A DNA stretch of 64,000 bases from Knoellia aerolata DSM 18566 (GTDB taxonomy: Bacteria > Actinomycetota > Actinomycetes > Actinomycetales > Dermatophilaceae): assembly GCF_000768695.1 (NCBI RefSeq), contig NZ_AVPL01000007.1, positions 1-64,000 on the forward strand. Reading direction: 5' to 3'. The position numbers and the translations under genes are program-made. Shown here piece after piece: positions 36,936 to 48,000 of this stretch. Every line of letters starts with the position of its first letter. The first letter of the stretch is position 1. The notes beneath the pieces were generated by a model. That model made no database searches. It saw only the letters and a program-made list of their open reading frames with translations, and was not told the origin of the DNA.

Positions 36936-37678
36936 CCGCCGACAGCACGCCCGATGCCACCGCCGTGACCACGCCCGCCGAGAGGCAGACCGCGCAGACC
37001 GTCGAGCAGCTCATCCGGCACCGGCTGTCCACCGCCCTCGGCGGCTGGCGCGGCTCGTTCGAGACCGCGCTGCCGACGGTCGCCTTCATCGCCCTGTGGA
37101 GCTGGCGCCAGGACCTGCGCCTCGCCGTGTGGTCCGCGGTCGGGGTGGCGGTCGTGCTCGCCGTCGTCCGCGTCGTGCAGCGCTCCAGCCTCCAGCACGT
37201 CCTCGGCGCCGTCTTCGCGACGGCCATCGCCGCGTTCTTCGCGATGCGCAGCGGCAGGGCGGAGGACGCGTTCCTCCCCGGGATGCTGCTCTCCGGTGGC
37301 TACCTCGTCGGCACGATCGTCTCGATCCTCGTCCGGTGGCCGGTCGTCGGCTTCCTCGTCGGTGCCGGCGACCCGCGCGCCGCGGACGACCCCTTCGGCT
37401 GGCGTCGCGACTCGGGCATGATCCGGGTCTGCTCGCGGCTCAGCTGGGTGCTCGTCGCCCTGTACGCCATCCGGCTCTCCATCCAGGTCCCGCTGTACCT
37501 CGCCGCGCAGGTCGAGGCCCTCGGCGTGGCCAAGATCGTCCTCGGCTGGCCCCTGTGGATCGCCGGCGTCGCCGTCATGGGGTGGCTGCTCATGCGAGGC
37601 AGCACCCCTCAGGAGCTCGACCCGCGCCTGGTCGCAGAGCCCGAGGACCCGAGAGGACCCGCTCAGTCGTCGAGCTGA
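36932..37678 (+). CDS. DUF3159 membrane protein
   Basis: 248 residues from a GTG overlapping the OB-fold stop by 4 nt. Polar N-terminus, then RHRLSTALGGWRGSFETALPTVAFIALW, LAVWSAVGVAVVLAVVRVVQ, HVLGAVFATAIAAFFAMRSG and GMLLSGGYLVGTIVSILVRWPVVGFLVG. These correspond to the DUF3159 signature and about five or six membrane helices. The family is actinobacterial and always near dut/ceoBC; function unknown. Its 3' end overlaps the convergent ceoC 3' end by 16 nt. Confidence 0.9.
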   Translation: MTADSTPDATAVTTPAERQTAQTVEQLIRHRLSTALGGWRGSFETALPTVAFIALWSWRQDLRLAVWSAVGVAVVLAVVRVVQRSSLQHVLGAVFATAIAAFFAMRSGRAEDAFLPGMLLSGGYLVGTIVSILVRWPVVGFLVGAGDPRAADDPFGWRRDSGMIRVCSRLSWVLVALYAIRLSIQVPLYLAAQVEALGVAKIVLGWPLWIAGVAVMGWLLMRGSTPQELDPRLVAEPEDPRGPAQSSS

Positions 37679-38349
37679 CGCTTCTGACGGGTGCCGGGGC
37701 TGAGCATCGACTCGAGGTCCGCCTCGCCGTCGACGGTCGTGATGAAGAGCAGCTCGTCGAGCGGCTCGAGCGCGTCGTCGCGGCTCGGGGCGATCGGGTG
37801 CCCGCCGCGGATGATGCCGGTGAGGACGGTGTCGGCGGGGAAGGCGATGTCACCGACGCGCGCGCCGGCATACGGGCTCCCCTCGGGCAACGTCATCTCG
37901 ACCATGGCCGCGTGCCCCTGCTGGAACTCGAAGATCCGGACGAGGTCCCCGACGGAGACGGCCTCCTCGATGAGCGCCGTCATGAGCCGCGGGGTCGAGA
38001 CGGCGACGTCGACGCCCCACGCCTCGTCGAACATCCACTCGTTCTTGGGGTTGTTGACGCGGGCGACCGTCCGGGGGACGCCGAACTCGGTCTTGGCGAG
38101 CAGCGACACGACGAGGTTGGCCTTGTCGTCACCGGTCGCCGCGACGACGACGTCGCAGTCGGCGACCCCGGCCTCGGTGAGCGCGCTCAGCTCGCAGGCG
38201 TCGGCCTGCAGCCACGCCGCATCGGGGACCTTGGCCACCCGCTCGCCGTCGGCGTCACGGTCGATGAGGAGGAGCTGGTGCCCGTTGCGGATGAGCTCGC
38301 GGGCGATGGAGCGGCCCACGCTGCCGGCTCCGGCGATGACGACGCGCAT
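37663..38349 (-). CDS. ceoC: TrkA-type RCK regulatory protein (potassium uptake)
   Basis: 228 residues. Rossmann RCK_N domain: MRVVIAGAGSVGRSIARELI with the GxGxxG dinucleotide motif, HQLLLIDRDAD, CDVVVAATGDDKANLVVSLLAK. The RCK_C ligand-binding half follows (MVEMTLPEGSPYAGARVGDI). It lies 18 nt after ceoB, same strand, as in mycobacteria. Such proteins bind NAD(H), ATP or cyclic-di-AMP and gate K+ transporters. No TrkH/KtrB channel gene lies in the window; the candidate partner is the divergent permease at 39094. Confidence 0.92.
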   Translation of the reverse strand: MRVVIAGAGSVGRSIARELIRNGHQLLLIDRDADGERVAKVPDAAWLQADACELSALTEAGVADCDVVVAATGDDKANLVVSLLAKTEFGVPRTVARVNNPKNEWMFDEAWGVDVAVSTPRLMTALIEEAVSVGDLVRIFEFQQGHAAMVEMTLPEGSPYAGARVGDIAFPADTVLTGIIRGGHPIAPSRDDALEPLDELLFITTVDGEADLESMLSPGTRQKRQLDD

Positions 38350-38367
38350 GTGGTGTGGTCCTAGCTG

Positions 38368-39030
38368 TCAGCGGGTGGTGGGGGCGGCGTCGAGGACCCG
38401 CTCCGCCTCGGCGAGGCGGTCTCGGTCGAGGGCGAGGTGGACGAGGTCGCCGTCCTGGAAGACGGTGTCGGCGCCGGGGATGAGGCCCTCGCCCAGACGG
38501 CTGACGTAGGCCACGCGCCCACCCGCCGCCTTCTCGAGGTCGAAGAGGCGGTGCCCGACCCAGGCCTCGTTGATCGGCATCTCGGCGATGACGACGCGGC
38601 CGCTGGGGTCGGTGTACTCGGGCACGTGGCCCTGGGGGAGCAGCCGACGCAGCACCTGGTCGCTCGTCCACTTCACGGTGGCCACGGTGGGGATGCCGAG
38701 GCGCTGGTAGATCTCGGCGCGACCGGGGTCGTAGATGCGGGCGACGACGTTCTCGACGCCGAACTTCTCGCGGGCCACCCGGGCCGCGAGGATGTTGGAG
38801 TTGTCACCGCTGGAGACGGCGGCGAAGGCGTAGGCCTTCTCGATGTCCGCCTGCCGCAACGTGTCCCGGTCGAAACCCACCCCGACGACACGCCGCCCCT
38901 CGAAGGACGTCCCCAGCCGGCGGAAGGCCGTCTCGTCCTGGTCGATGATGGCGACCTCGTGGCCGGCCCGCTCGAGGGCTCGAGCCAGGGAGGAACCGAC
39001 GCGGCCGCAGCCCATGATGACGAAATGCAC
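38368..39030 (-). CDS. ceoB: TrkA-type RCK regulatory protein (potassium uptake)
   Basis: 220 residues. MHFVIMGCGRVGSSLARALE carries the Rossmann GxGxxG, followed by HEVAIIDQDETAFRRL and FEGRRVVGVGFDRDTLRQA; the RCK_C part includes VVIAEMPINEAWVGHRLFDL and LHLALDRDRL. It is a paralogue of ceoC, first gene of the pair. Both probably form a heteromeric RCK ring. The start is 63 bp from the divergent permease GTG, so the two promoters share that space. Confidence 0.93.
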   Translation of the reverse strand: MHFVIMGCGRVGSSLARALERAGHEVAIIDQDETAFRRLGTSFEGRRVVGVGFDRDTLRQADIEKAYAFAAVSSGDNSNILAARVAREKFGVENVVARIYDPGRAEIYQRLGIPTVATVKWTSDQVLRRLLPQGHVPEYTDPSGRVVIAEMPINEAWVGHRLFDLEKAAGGRVAYVSRLGEGLIPGADTVFQDGDLVHLALDRDRLAEAERVLDAAPTTR

Positions 39031-39093
39031 GCTTCGACGCTACACCGGCGCACCCGCACCGCGTCGCGGCGCGCAGGTGCATAGAGTGGCGCC

Positions 39094-41103
39094 GTGAGCT
39101 CATCGGGTCGCGTCGTCAAACGCGTCATTCTCGGCCGCGCGATGCGGTCGGACCGCTTGGGCGAGACCCTTCTCCCGAAGCGACTCGCGCTCCCCGTCTT
39201 CGCCAGTGACGCCCTGTCCTCCGTCGCCTACGCGCCGGACGAGATCCTGCTGACCCTGGGTCTCGCCGGCGGCGCCCTCGCCGCGACCCACTCGTGGGAG
39301 ATCGCCCTGGCTGTCGTCGTCGTGATGTCGGTGATCATCCTCAGCTACCGCCAGAACGTGCACGCCTACCCCTCCGGTGGCGGCGACTACGAGGTGGCGA
39401 GCGTCAACCTCGGGCCGCGGGCCGGGCTGACCGTGGGCAGCGCCCTCCTCGTCGACTACGTCCTCACCGTCGCCGTCTCCGTCTCGGCGGGTGTCCAGAA
39501 CGCGGCGTCCGCCTTCACGTTCCTTCGCGGGCACGAGGTCGCGGCCGCCGTCACGATCGTCGTGCTGCTCACGGCGATGAACCTGCGCGGGGTCCGGGAG
39601 TCGGGCAAGGCCTTCGCCACGCCGACCTACCTCTTCATCGTCACCATCCTCGGCATGGCCGTCATCGGCTTCTTCCGACAGGCGGCCGGGACGCTCCCGC
39701 AGGCCGAGAGCGCCGCGTACGAGCTCGCGCCCGTCGAGGGCATGGGCGCCCTGGGCACGGCCGCCATGGCCTTCCTCCTCCTGCGCGCCTTCTCCTCCGG
39801 CTGCGCCGCCCTCACCGGCGTCGAGGCCATCTCCAACGGCGTCCCGGCCTTCCAGAAGCCCAAGAGCCGCAACGCGGCCACGACGCTGGCGCTCATGGGC
39901 GGGGTGGCCATCGCGATGCTCGTCTCGATGGTGGCTCTCGCCCGGTGGACCGGCGTCAAGATCGCCGAGGACCCTGAGACGCAGCTGCTGCAGGACGGTC
40001 GGCCGCTCGGGGAGGGGCACGTGCAGGACACCGTCATGGGTCAGGTCGCGAAGTCGGTGTTCGACGGCTTCCACCCGGGCGTCGTGCTCGTCTCGATCGT
40101 CACCGGCCTCATCCTCGTGCTGGCCGCCAACACCGCCTTCAACGGCTTCCCGGTGCTCGGCTCGATCCTCGCGCGCGACGGCTTCCTGCCGCGCCAGCTC
40201 CACACGCGGGGTGACCGGCTCGCCTTCTCCAACGGCATCCTCCTGCTCGCCGGTGCGGCCGCGGGCCTCATCGCGGTCTACGACGCACAGGTCACTAAGC
40301 TCATCCAGCTCTACATCGTCGGCGTCTTCGTCTCGTTCACGCTGAGCCAGGTCGGCATGGTGCGGCACTGGAACCGCCACCTGGCGCTGGAGCGGGACCG
40401 GCGGGTGCGGACGCGCATGCAGCGCAGTCGCATCATCAACGGTGTCGGCGCGGCCATGTCCGGGCTCGTCCTGCTCGTCGTGCTCGCGACGAAGTTCCTC
40501 CACGGCGCCGGCTACGCGATCGCGGCGATGGCCACGCTCTTCGCGATCATGGTCGCCATCCGCAAGCACTACGACCACGTCCGCAACGAGCTCGCCGTGG
40601 TGCCGGGGGACACGAAGGCGCAGCTGCTGCCGTCCCGCGTCCACGCCATCGTCCTCGTGTCCAAGATCCACAAGCCGACGCTGCGGGCCATCTCCTACGC
40701 GCGCGCCACCCGCCCCTCGGTCCTCGAGGCGCTCACGGTCGACGTCGACCCCGACGAGACCGCCACGCTCCAGCGCGAGTGGGACGCCCGCGACATTCCC
40801 GTGGCGCTCAAGGTGCTCGAGTCCCCGTACCGCGAGATCACCCGACCGGTCGTCGACTACGTCAAGTCCGTGCGCAGCGACAACCCGCGCGACCTCGTCG
40901 TCGTCTACATTCCCCAGTACGTCCTCGGCCACTGGTGGGAGCAGGTGCTCCACAACCAGAGCGCGCTGCGCCTGCGGACCCGGCTGCTCTTCACGCCGGG
41001 CGTCATGGTCTCGAGCGTGCCGTGGCAGCTCGCCTCGTCCGCGGGGGTCGAGGACCGACTCGACGGACCGGTCGCCGGTGACGTGCGACGCGGCGAAGGA
41101 TGA
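39094..41103 (+). CDS. APC-superfamily permease with KimA-like cytosolic C-terminus, probable potassium importer
   Basis: 669 residues from a GTG. The N-terminal ~60 residues (VKRVILGRAMRSDRLGETLLPKR, split here only by eye) precede some 12 membrane helices starting LPVFASDALSSVAYAPDEIL and including NVHAYPSGGGDYEVA and AFSSGCAALTGVEAISNGVP. The last ~170 residues are soluble: AQLLPSRVHAIVLVSKIHKP, SYARATRPSVLEALTVDVD, SPYREITRPVVDYV, YVLGHWWEQVLHNQSALRL. This domain order is that of KimA (B. subtilis) K+ importers rather than amino acid permeases. The mycobacterial equivalent is also next to ceoBC. Function as a K+ transporter is inference. Stop overlaps the next start (ATGA). Confidence 0.82.
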   Translation: MSSSGRVVKRVILGRAMRSDRLGETLLPKRLALPVFASDALSSVAYAPDEILLTLGLAGGALAATHSWEIALAVVVVMSVIILSYRQNVHAYPSGGGDYEVASVNLGPRAGLTVGSALLVDYVLTVAVSVSAGVQNAASAFTFLRGHEVAAAVTIVVLLTAMNLRGVRESGKAFATPTYLFIVTILGMAVIGFFRQAAGTLPQAESAAYELAPVEGMGALGTAAMAFLLLRAFSSGCAALTGVEAISNGVPAFQKPKSRNAATTLALMGGVAIAMLVSMVALARWTGVKIAEDPETQLLQDGRPLGEGHVQDTVMGQVAKSVFDGFHPGVVLVSIVTGLILVLAANTAFNGFPVLGSILARDGFLPRQLHTRGDRLAFSNGILLLAGAAAGLIAVYDAQVTKLIQLYIVGVFVSFTLSQVGMVRHWNRHLALERDRRVRTRMQRSRIINGVGAAMSGLVLLVVLATKFLHGAGYAIAAMATLFAIMVAIRKHYDHVRNELAVVPGDTKAQLLPSRVHAIVLVSKIHKPTLRAISYARATRPSVLEALTVDVDPDETATLQREWDARDIPVALKVLESPYREITRPVVDYVKSVRSDNPRDLVVVYIPQYVLGHWWEQVLHNQSALRLRTRLLFTPGVMVSSVPWQLASSAGVEDRLDGPVAGDVRRGEG

Positions 41104-42413
41104 GCGAGGGGACTCCGCCCGTCCCGGACCCTGCCGTGGACGCGCTCGGCGTCGGTGACGAGGTCGAGGTCGACGCGGGACCGATCGCCCACGGCGGGTT
41201 CGTCGTCGCCCGTCATGAGGGCCGCGTCCTCTTCGTGCGGCACGCGATCCCGGGCGAGCGCGTGCGGGCCCGCGTCACCGAGGGCGGTGCGGGGGACCGG
41301 TTCCTGCGCGCCGACGCCGTCGCGGTGCTCGACGCCTCACCGGAGCGGGTCGAACCGCCCTGCCCGTATGCCGGCCCCGGACTCTGCGGGGGCTGCGACT
41401 TCCAGCACGTCCGGGTCCCCGAGCAGCGACGGCTCAAGGCCGCGGTCGTGCAGGAGCAGCTGCGCCGGCTGGCCGGTCTCGACCGTGAGGTCACGGTGGA
41501 GCCCGTGCCCGGCGACGAGGACGGACTGAGGTGGCGCACCCGCACGGAGTTCGCCGTGGACGCCTCCGGCCGGGCGGGCATGCGACGTCACCGCTCCCAC
41601 GACATCCTGCCCGTCGACGACTGCCTCATCGCGAGCGAGCACGTCATCGGCACCGGTGTGCTGCAGGGCGACTGGTCCGGGGAGAAGGCCGTCGACGTCG
41701 TCGCCCCGAGCGTCGGGTCGCCGGTCGTCGTCCGCGTCCCGTCCGGTGCCGACGCTGCGCCCGTCGTCACCGAACGCGTCGCCGCACGGGCCCTGTCCCG
41801 TGACGTCGACGTGAGCGCCCGTGGCTTCTGGCAGGTCCACCCCGGTGCGGCTGCCACCTTCGTCGACGCGGTCCTCGACGGGCTGCAGCCGCGTGCGGGT
41901 GAGCGCTGCCTCGACCTCTACGCCGGCGTCGGCGTCTTCGCCTCGGCACTCGCCCTCGCGGTGGGGGAGGGCGGGCAGGTCGTCGCGGTCGAGTCCGACC
42001 CGGTCGCGGTCGCGCAGGCGCGCCTCAACCTCGGGTCCACCCCGTGGGTCCACTACGTCCAGGGGCGAGTCGACCACGTCTTCGGCGTCGAGTCGACCGG
42101 TCGCGTCGCCGGCCCCCGGCGAGATCGCCGGCGCGCTGCGCCCCGCCGTCCCCACAGCGACCTCCCGCCGTCGGCCGACGTCGTCGTGCTCGACCCGCCG
42201 CGCACCGGGGCGGGCAAGGCGGTCGTCGACGCCGTGGTCGCCCTGCGACCCCGCGCCCTCGCCTACGTGGCCTGCGACCCGGCAGCGCTGGCCCGCGACA
42301 CGGCATACCTCATGGGTCGCGGCTACGCGCTCGGGTCGCTGCGGGCCTTCGACGCGTTCCCGATGACCCACCACGTCGAGTGCGTCGCGATCTTCGAGCC
42401 GGGAAGCCCGTGA
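41100..42413 (+). CDS. TrmA/RlmD-family RNA uracil-5-methyltransferase
   Basis: 437 residues; ATG overlaps the permease stop. N-terminal TRAM domain (GDEVEVDAGPIAHGGFVVARHEG), then the four-cysteine iron-sulfur motif CPYAGPGLCGGCDFQHV, a central insert, SAM motif I CLDLYAGVGVFASALALAVGEG, VVVLDPPRTGAGKAVVDAV (motif IV) and AYVACDPAALARDTAYL, where the cysteine is the expected nucleophile. These enzymes methylate C5 of uridine in tRNA or rRNA. A basic/Pro insert (VAGPRRDRRRAAPRRPHS) breaks the catalytic half. Which uridine is modified is not decidable here. Confidence 0.9.
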   Translation: MSEGTPPVPDPAVDALGVGDEVEVDAGPIAHGGFVVARHEGRVLFVRHAIPGERVRARVTEGGAGDRFLRADAVAVLDASPERVEPPCPYAGPGLCGGCDFQHVRVPEQRRLKAAVVQEQLRRLAGLDREVTVEPVPGDEDGLRWRTRTEFAVDASGRAGMRRHRSHDILPVDDCLIASEHVIGTGVLQGDWSGEKAVDVVAPSVGSPVVVRVPSGADAAPVVTERVAARALSRDVDVSARGFWQVHPGAAATFVDAVLDGLQPRAGERCLDLYAGVGVFASALALAVGEGGQVVAVESDPVAVAQARLNLGSTPWVHYVQGRVDHVFGVESTGRVAGPRRDRRRAAPRRPHSDLPPSADVVVLDPPRTGAGKAVVDAVVALRPRALAYVACDPAALARDTAYLMGRGYALGSLRAFDAFPMTHHVECVAIFEPGSP

Positions 42414-42489
42414 GGGCCCGAGCCGCTCGATGCCGCAGCGGTCCACGTGACCTCGGCGTGGGAAGGTGGACAGTGACGGCTCACCATAG

Positions 42490-42507
42490 TATCTTGATGT
42501 CAAGATA
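42490..42507. promoter_or_regulatory. Perfect-armed palindrome in the aconitase promoter
   Basis: TATCTTGA-TG-TCAAGATA (8-bp arms), 43 bp before the acnA start. It is the AT-richest spot in a 136-bp leader, consistent with an operator overlapping the promoter. It does not look like the corynebacterial AcnR site and no TetR gene follows acnA. The regulator is unknown. Confidence 0.7.
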
Positions 42508-42549
42508 AATGGTCGATCAGACGCGATGACGCGTGGAAGGAGCAGGCTC

Positions 42550-45348
<2,799 letters not shown>

Positions 45349-45369
45349 TCCCGACCCCGTCGGGAGACG

Positions 45370-45411
45370 ACGACGCCGGTATGCCGTGAGCTCACGGCAT
45401 ACCGGCGTCGT
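45370..45411. terminator. 42-bp perfect palindrome, acnA terminator
   Basis: Two 21-nt arms (45370-45390 and 45391-45411) meet at GAGCTC without a loop. Each arm contains one copy of the recurring octamer. It lies between the convergent acnA and DinB-like genes, so it can act as a bidirectional terminator. No U-tract was seen. Confidence 0.75.
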
Positions 45412-45451
45412 GCGTTCCTGCCGAGAGGGTCAGGACGTCGTCACACGGGGG

Positions 45452-45979
45452 TCAGCCCATCGTCTTCTGGCCGTCGAGCGACTCCCGGATGATGTCGGCG
45501 TGGCCCGCGTGCTGCGCGGTCTCGGCGACGATGTGCAGCAGGACCCGTCGCGCCGTCCAGCGCGCACCCGGCTCGTACCACGGGGCCTCCGGCAGCGGCT
45601 GGCTCGCATCGAGGTCGGGCAGCGTCTCGACGAGCGAGTCGGTCTCCGCAGCGACCGCGGCGTAGGTCGCGAGCAGGCCCTCGAGGGTCTCGTCCTCGGT
45701 CATCCGGTGCGTGTCCATGAAGGCCTTGACCTCCGGCGGCGGGTCGCTCCAGTCGACGCTCTCCCAGTCCACCGCGGCTGACTGCTGCGGACCGTCGGTG
45801 ATGAAGGTCGCCCACTGCCGCTCGGTGGCGGCGACGTGCTTGATGAGACCGCCGAGGGTCAGCTCGCTGACCGTGGTGCGCTGCCGCGCCTGCTCGTCGG
45901 TGATGCCCTGCACGGTGAACCGCAGGAACTGGCGGTGCGTCCGCAGGAACTCGATGAGGTCGGATCGTTCGATGTCCAT
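45452..45979 (-). CDS. DinB/DUF664-family metal-binding protein
   Basis: 175 residues. Four-helix-bundle DinB-like fold with potential metal-ligand histidines in LTLGGLIKHVAATERQWATF and LLHIVAETAQHAGHADIIRE. These are the usual H-...-HxxxH positions. In actinobacteria this group includes mycothiol-dependent transferases, so a thiol S-transferase activity is possible but unproven. It is separate from dinB (polymerase), despite the name. It is convergent with acnA across the palindrome. Confidence 0.88.
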   Translation of the reverse strand: MDIERSDLIEFLRTHRQFLRFTVQGITDEQARQRTTVSELTLGGLIKHVAATERQWATFITDGPQQSAAVDWESVDWSDPPPEVKAFMDTHRMTEDETLEGLLATYAAVAAETDSLVETLPDLDASQPLPEAPWYEPGARWTARRVLLHIVAETAQHAGHADIIRESLDGQKTMG

Positions 45980-46018
45980 GACGAGACGCTACCGGTGCGC
46001 ACGGACCTCGTCAGTGGC

Positions 46019-46873
46019 TCACCCCTTGACCCCGCCCTCGTTGGCGCCCGAGGTGAAGTGGCGCTGGAAGATGAAGAACAGGATCGCGACCGGGATGGTC
46101 GTGATGAGGGCGGCGCCGAGCTTGAGTGGGTACTGCGTCCCCGCGCTGAGCTCACCACTCGCGAGGCTCGCCAGGCCGGTGACGAGGGTGCGCTTCTCGA
46201 CGTCCTGCGTGACGACGAGGAAGTGGGTGAACTCGTTCCACGATCCCTGGAACGACAGGATCGTCAGGGTGATGAGCGCGGGCTTGGCCATGGGGAGCAC
46301 GACCGACCAGAAGGTGCGGAAGACGCTGGCGCCGTCGATCCGGGCGGCCTCCTCGATCGAGATGGGGATCGAGTCGAAGAACTGCTTCATGATGAAGACG
46401 CCGGCGGCGTCGACGATGAGGGGGAGGATCATCGCGGTGTAGGTGTCGTAGATGCCGAGGTAGTTGACGATGAGGAACCTGGGAAGGAGCAGCGCCACCC
46501 CGGGCACACTCATCACGGCGAGCACCGTCGCGAACATGAAGCCGCGGCCGCGGAACTTCAGCCGCGACAGTGCGTACCCGGCGAGGCTGTCGAGGAAGAC
46601 CCGCAGGACGGTGACGACGGAGGCCACGAAGAAGGAGTTCAGGGTCCACAGGGGGATGGGAACCGCCGAGCCGCCCTCGAGTCCGAAGATCCGCCGCCAG
46701 GCGTCGAGGTCGAGCGGGTTGGGGATCAGACTGAGCGGGTCCTCCGTGGCTGCCGGGTTGGACTTGAACGACGTGGCGATCTGGATGAAGAACGGGTAGA
46801 TGAACCCGATCGCGAACAGGATGAGCAGGCCATAGAGCACGAGCAGCTTCCACTGGGGTGTGCGGAGGGTCAT
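46019..46873 (-). CDS. Carbohydrate ABC transporter permease (MalG type)
   Basis: 284 residues. Six membrane helices; MLPRFL-like periplasmic region; ATPase-docking EAA loop ISIEEAARIDGASVFRTFWS; C-terminal FQRHFTSGANEGGVKG, typical of MalG-like subunits. Second permease of the locus, its start overlapping the stop of the upstream MalF-type gene by 4 nt (46870-46873). No ATPase gene is present; the one at 56805-58022 is the nearest candidate. The substrate is probably an oligosaccharide related to the adjacent debranching-type enzyme. Confidence 0.92.
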   Translation of the reverse strand: MTLRTPQWKLLVLYGLLILFAIGFIYPFFIQIATSFKSNPAATEDPLSLIPNPLDLDAWRRIFGLEGGSAVPIPLWTLNSFFVASVVTVLRVFLDSLAGYALSRLKFRGRGFMFATVLAVMSVPGVALLLPRFLIVNYLGIYDTYTAMILPLIVDAAGVFIMKQFFDSIPISIEEAARIDGASVFRTFWSVVLPMAKPALITLTILSFQGSWNEFTHFLVVTQDVEKRTLVTGLASLASGELSAGTQYPLKLGAALITTIPVAILFFIFQRHFTSGANEGGVKG

Positions 46874-47997
46874 TTCCTTGCTCCGGTCTGGGTGTTGGAG
46901 GCCGCGATGCTCGCCGCTCGCGCCTTGCGTCTCGACGGCACGTCACGATCTCGCAGGAGCCATCGCTGGCCGGAGGTGAGGGCGATGATGAGGGCGAAGA
47001 CGACGAACGAGATCGCCGCTCCCGTGCCGTAGTCGAGAGTCGTGAACGCCTGCTTGTAGGAGAGGAACGCCGGCGTCAACGTCGTGTTGGCCGGCGCGCC
47101 CTTGCCCATGACGTAGATCTGGTCGAAGATCTGCCACGTGCCGATGAGTCCGAGGGTCGTCACGAGGAAGAAGGCCGGCTTGAGGATCGGCACCGTGACG
47201 TGACGCATCTTCTGCCACCCCGTGGTGCCGTCGAGCATGGCGGCTTCCTCGACCTCGACCGGGACGTCCTGCAGCGCTGCCAGGAACATGAGCATGAACG
47301 TGCCCGTCGTCGTCCAGATGACGAGGATGATGACGACGCACATGGCCACTGATGGCCCGGAGAACCAGTCCCACAGGCTTCGGCCGAACACCTCGGCCTG
47401 GGCGAAGCCCGGGGCCGTGTCGACGCCGACCCCTCCGGCCGCGATGTGGAACAGGCCACGCGAGTCGCTGAACCACGCCGGGCCGTCGACGCCGAGCTTG
47501 CCCAGGACCGCGTTGACCGCCCCCGAGTTCGCGAAGAGGAAGATGAAGACGACCGAGATGGCGATGGAGCTGGTCACCGAGGGGAAGTAGAAGGCGGTGC
47601 GGAAGAAGCCCTTGCCCTTGAGGAACTTGTTGTTGACGATGATGGCGAGGAAGAACGACAACGCGGTCTGGAGCGGGACGACGAAGAAGACGAACCAGAA
47701 GTTGTTGCCGATGCTCTGCATGAAGTTCTGCCGCCGCAGGCCGTCCTCGGCGAAGAGGGACGTGTAGTTGTCGACCCCGACGAACTTCGCGTTCTCCCCG
47801 CCGGTGAACGGCGAACCGTTGCCGTTCCAGCTGGTCAGGCTCACGTAGAAGGCCATGACCACCGGGATGAACAGGAAGATCCCGAGGATGACGAGCATGG
47901 GTGCGGTGAACAGCCATCCGGCGGTCGTCTCACCCCCGCGGGTACCGCCGCGGCCGGGAGCCTTCCGGCCGCGGCGGGGTGTCGTGGCTGTTGACAT
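46870..47997 (-). CDS. Carbohydrate ABC transporter permease (MalF type)
   Basis: 375 residues; a basic N-terminus (RRGRKAPGRGGTRGGETTAG) precedes LFTAPMLVILGIFLFIPVVM and the remaining helices. The EAA loop is VEVEEAAMLDGTTGWQKMRH. The periplasmic loop (SWNGNGSPFTGGENAKFVGV) and FRTAFYFPSVTSSIAISVVF fit the CUT1 family. A basic C-terminal tail (RRKARAASIAASNTQTGARK) is unusual but not rare. It begins 3 nt after the end of the binding-protein frame, so it is co-transcribed with it. Confidence 0.92.
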   Translation of the reverse strand: MSTATTPRRGRKAPGRGGTRGGETTAGWLFTAPMLVILGIFLFIPVVMAFYVSLTSWNGNGSPFTGGENAKFVGVDNYTSLFAEDGLRRQNFMQSIGNNFWFVFFVVPLQTALSFFLAIIVNNKFLKGKGFFRTAFYFPSVTSSIAISVVFIFLFANSGAVNAVLGKLGVDGPAWFSDSRGLFHIAAGGVGVDTAPGFAQAEVFGRSLWDWFSGPSVAMCVVIILVIWTTTGTFMLMFLAALQDVPVEVEEAAMLDGTTGWQKMRHVTVPILKPAFFLVTTLGLIGTWQIFDQIYVMGKGAPANTTLTPAFLSYKQAFTTLDYGTGAAISFVVFALIIALTSGQRWLLRDRDVPSRRKARAASIAASNTQTGARK

Positions 47998-48000
47998 CGG

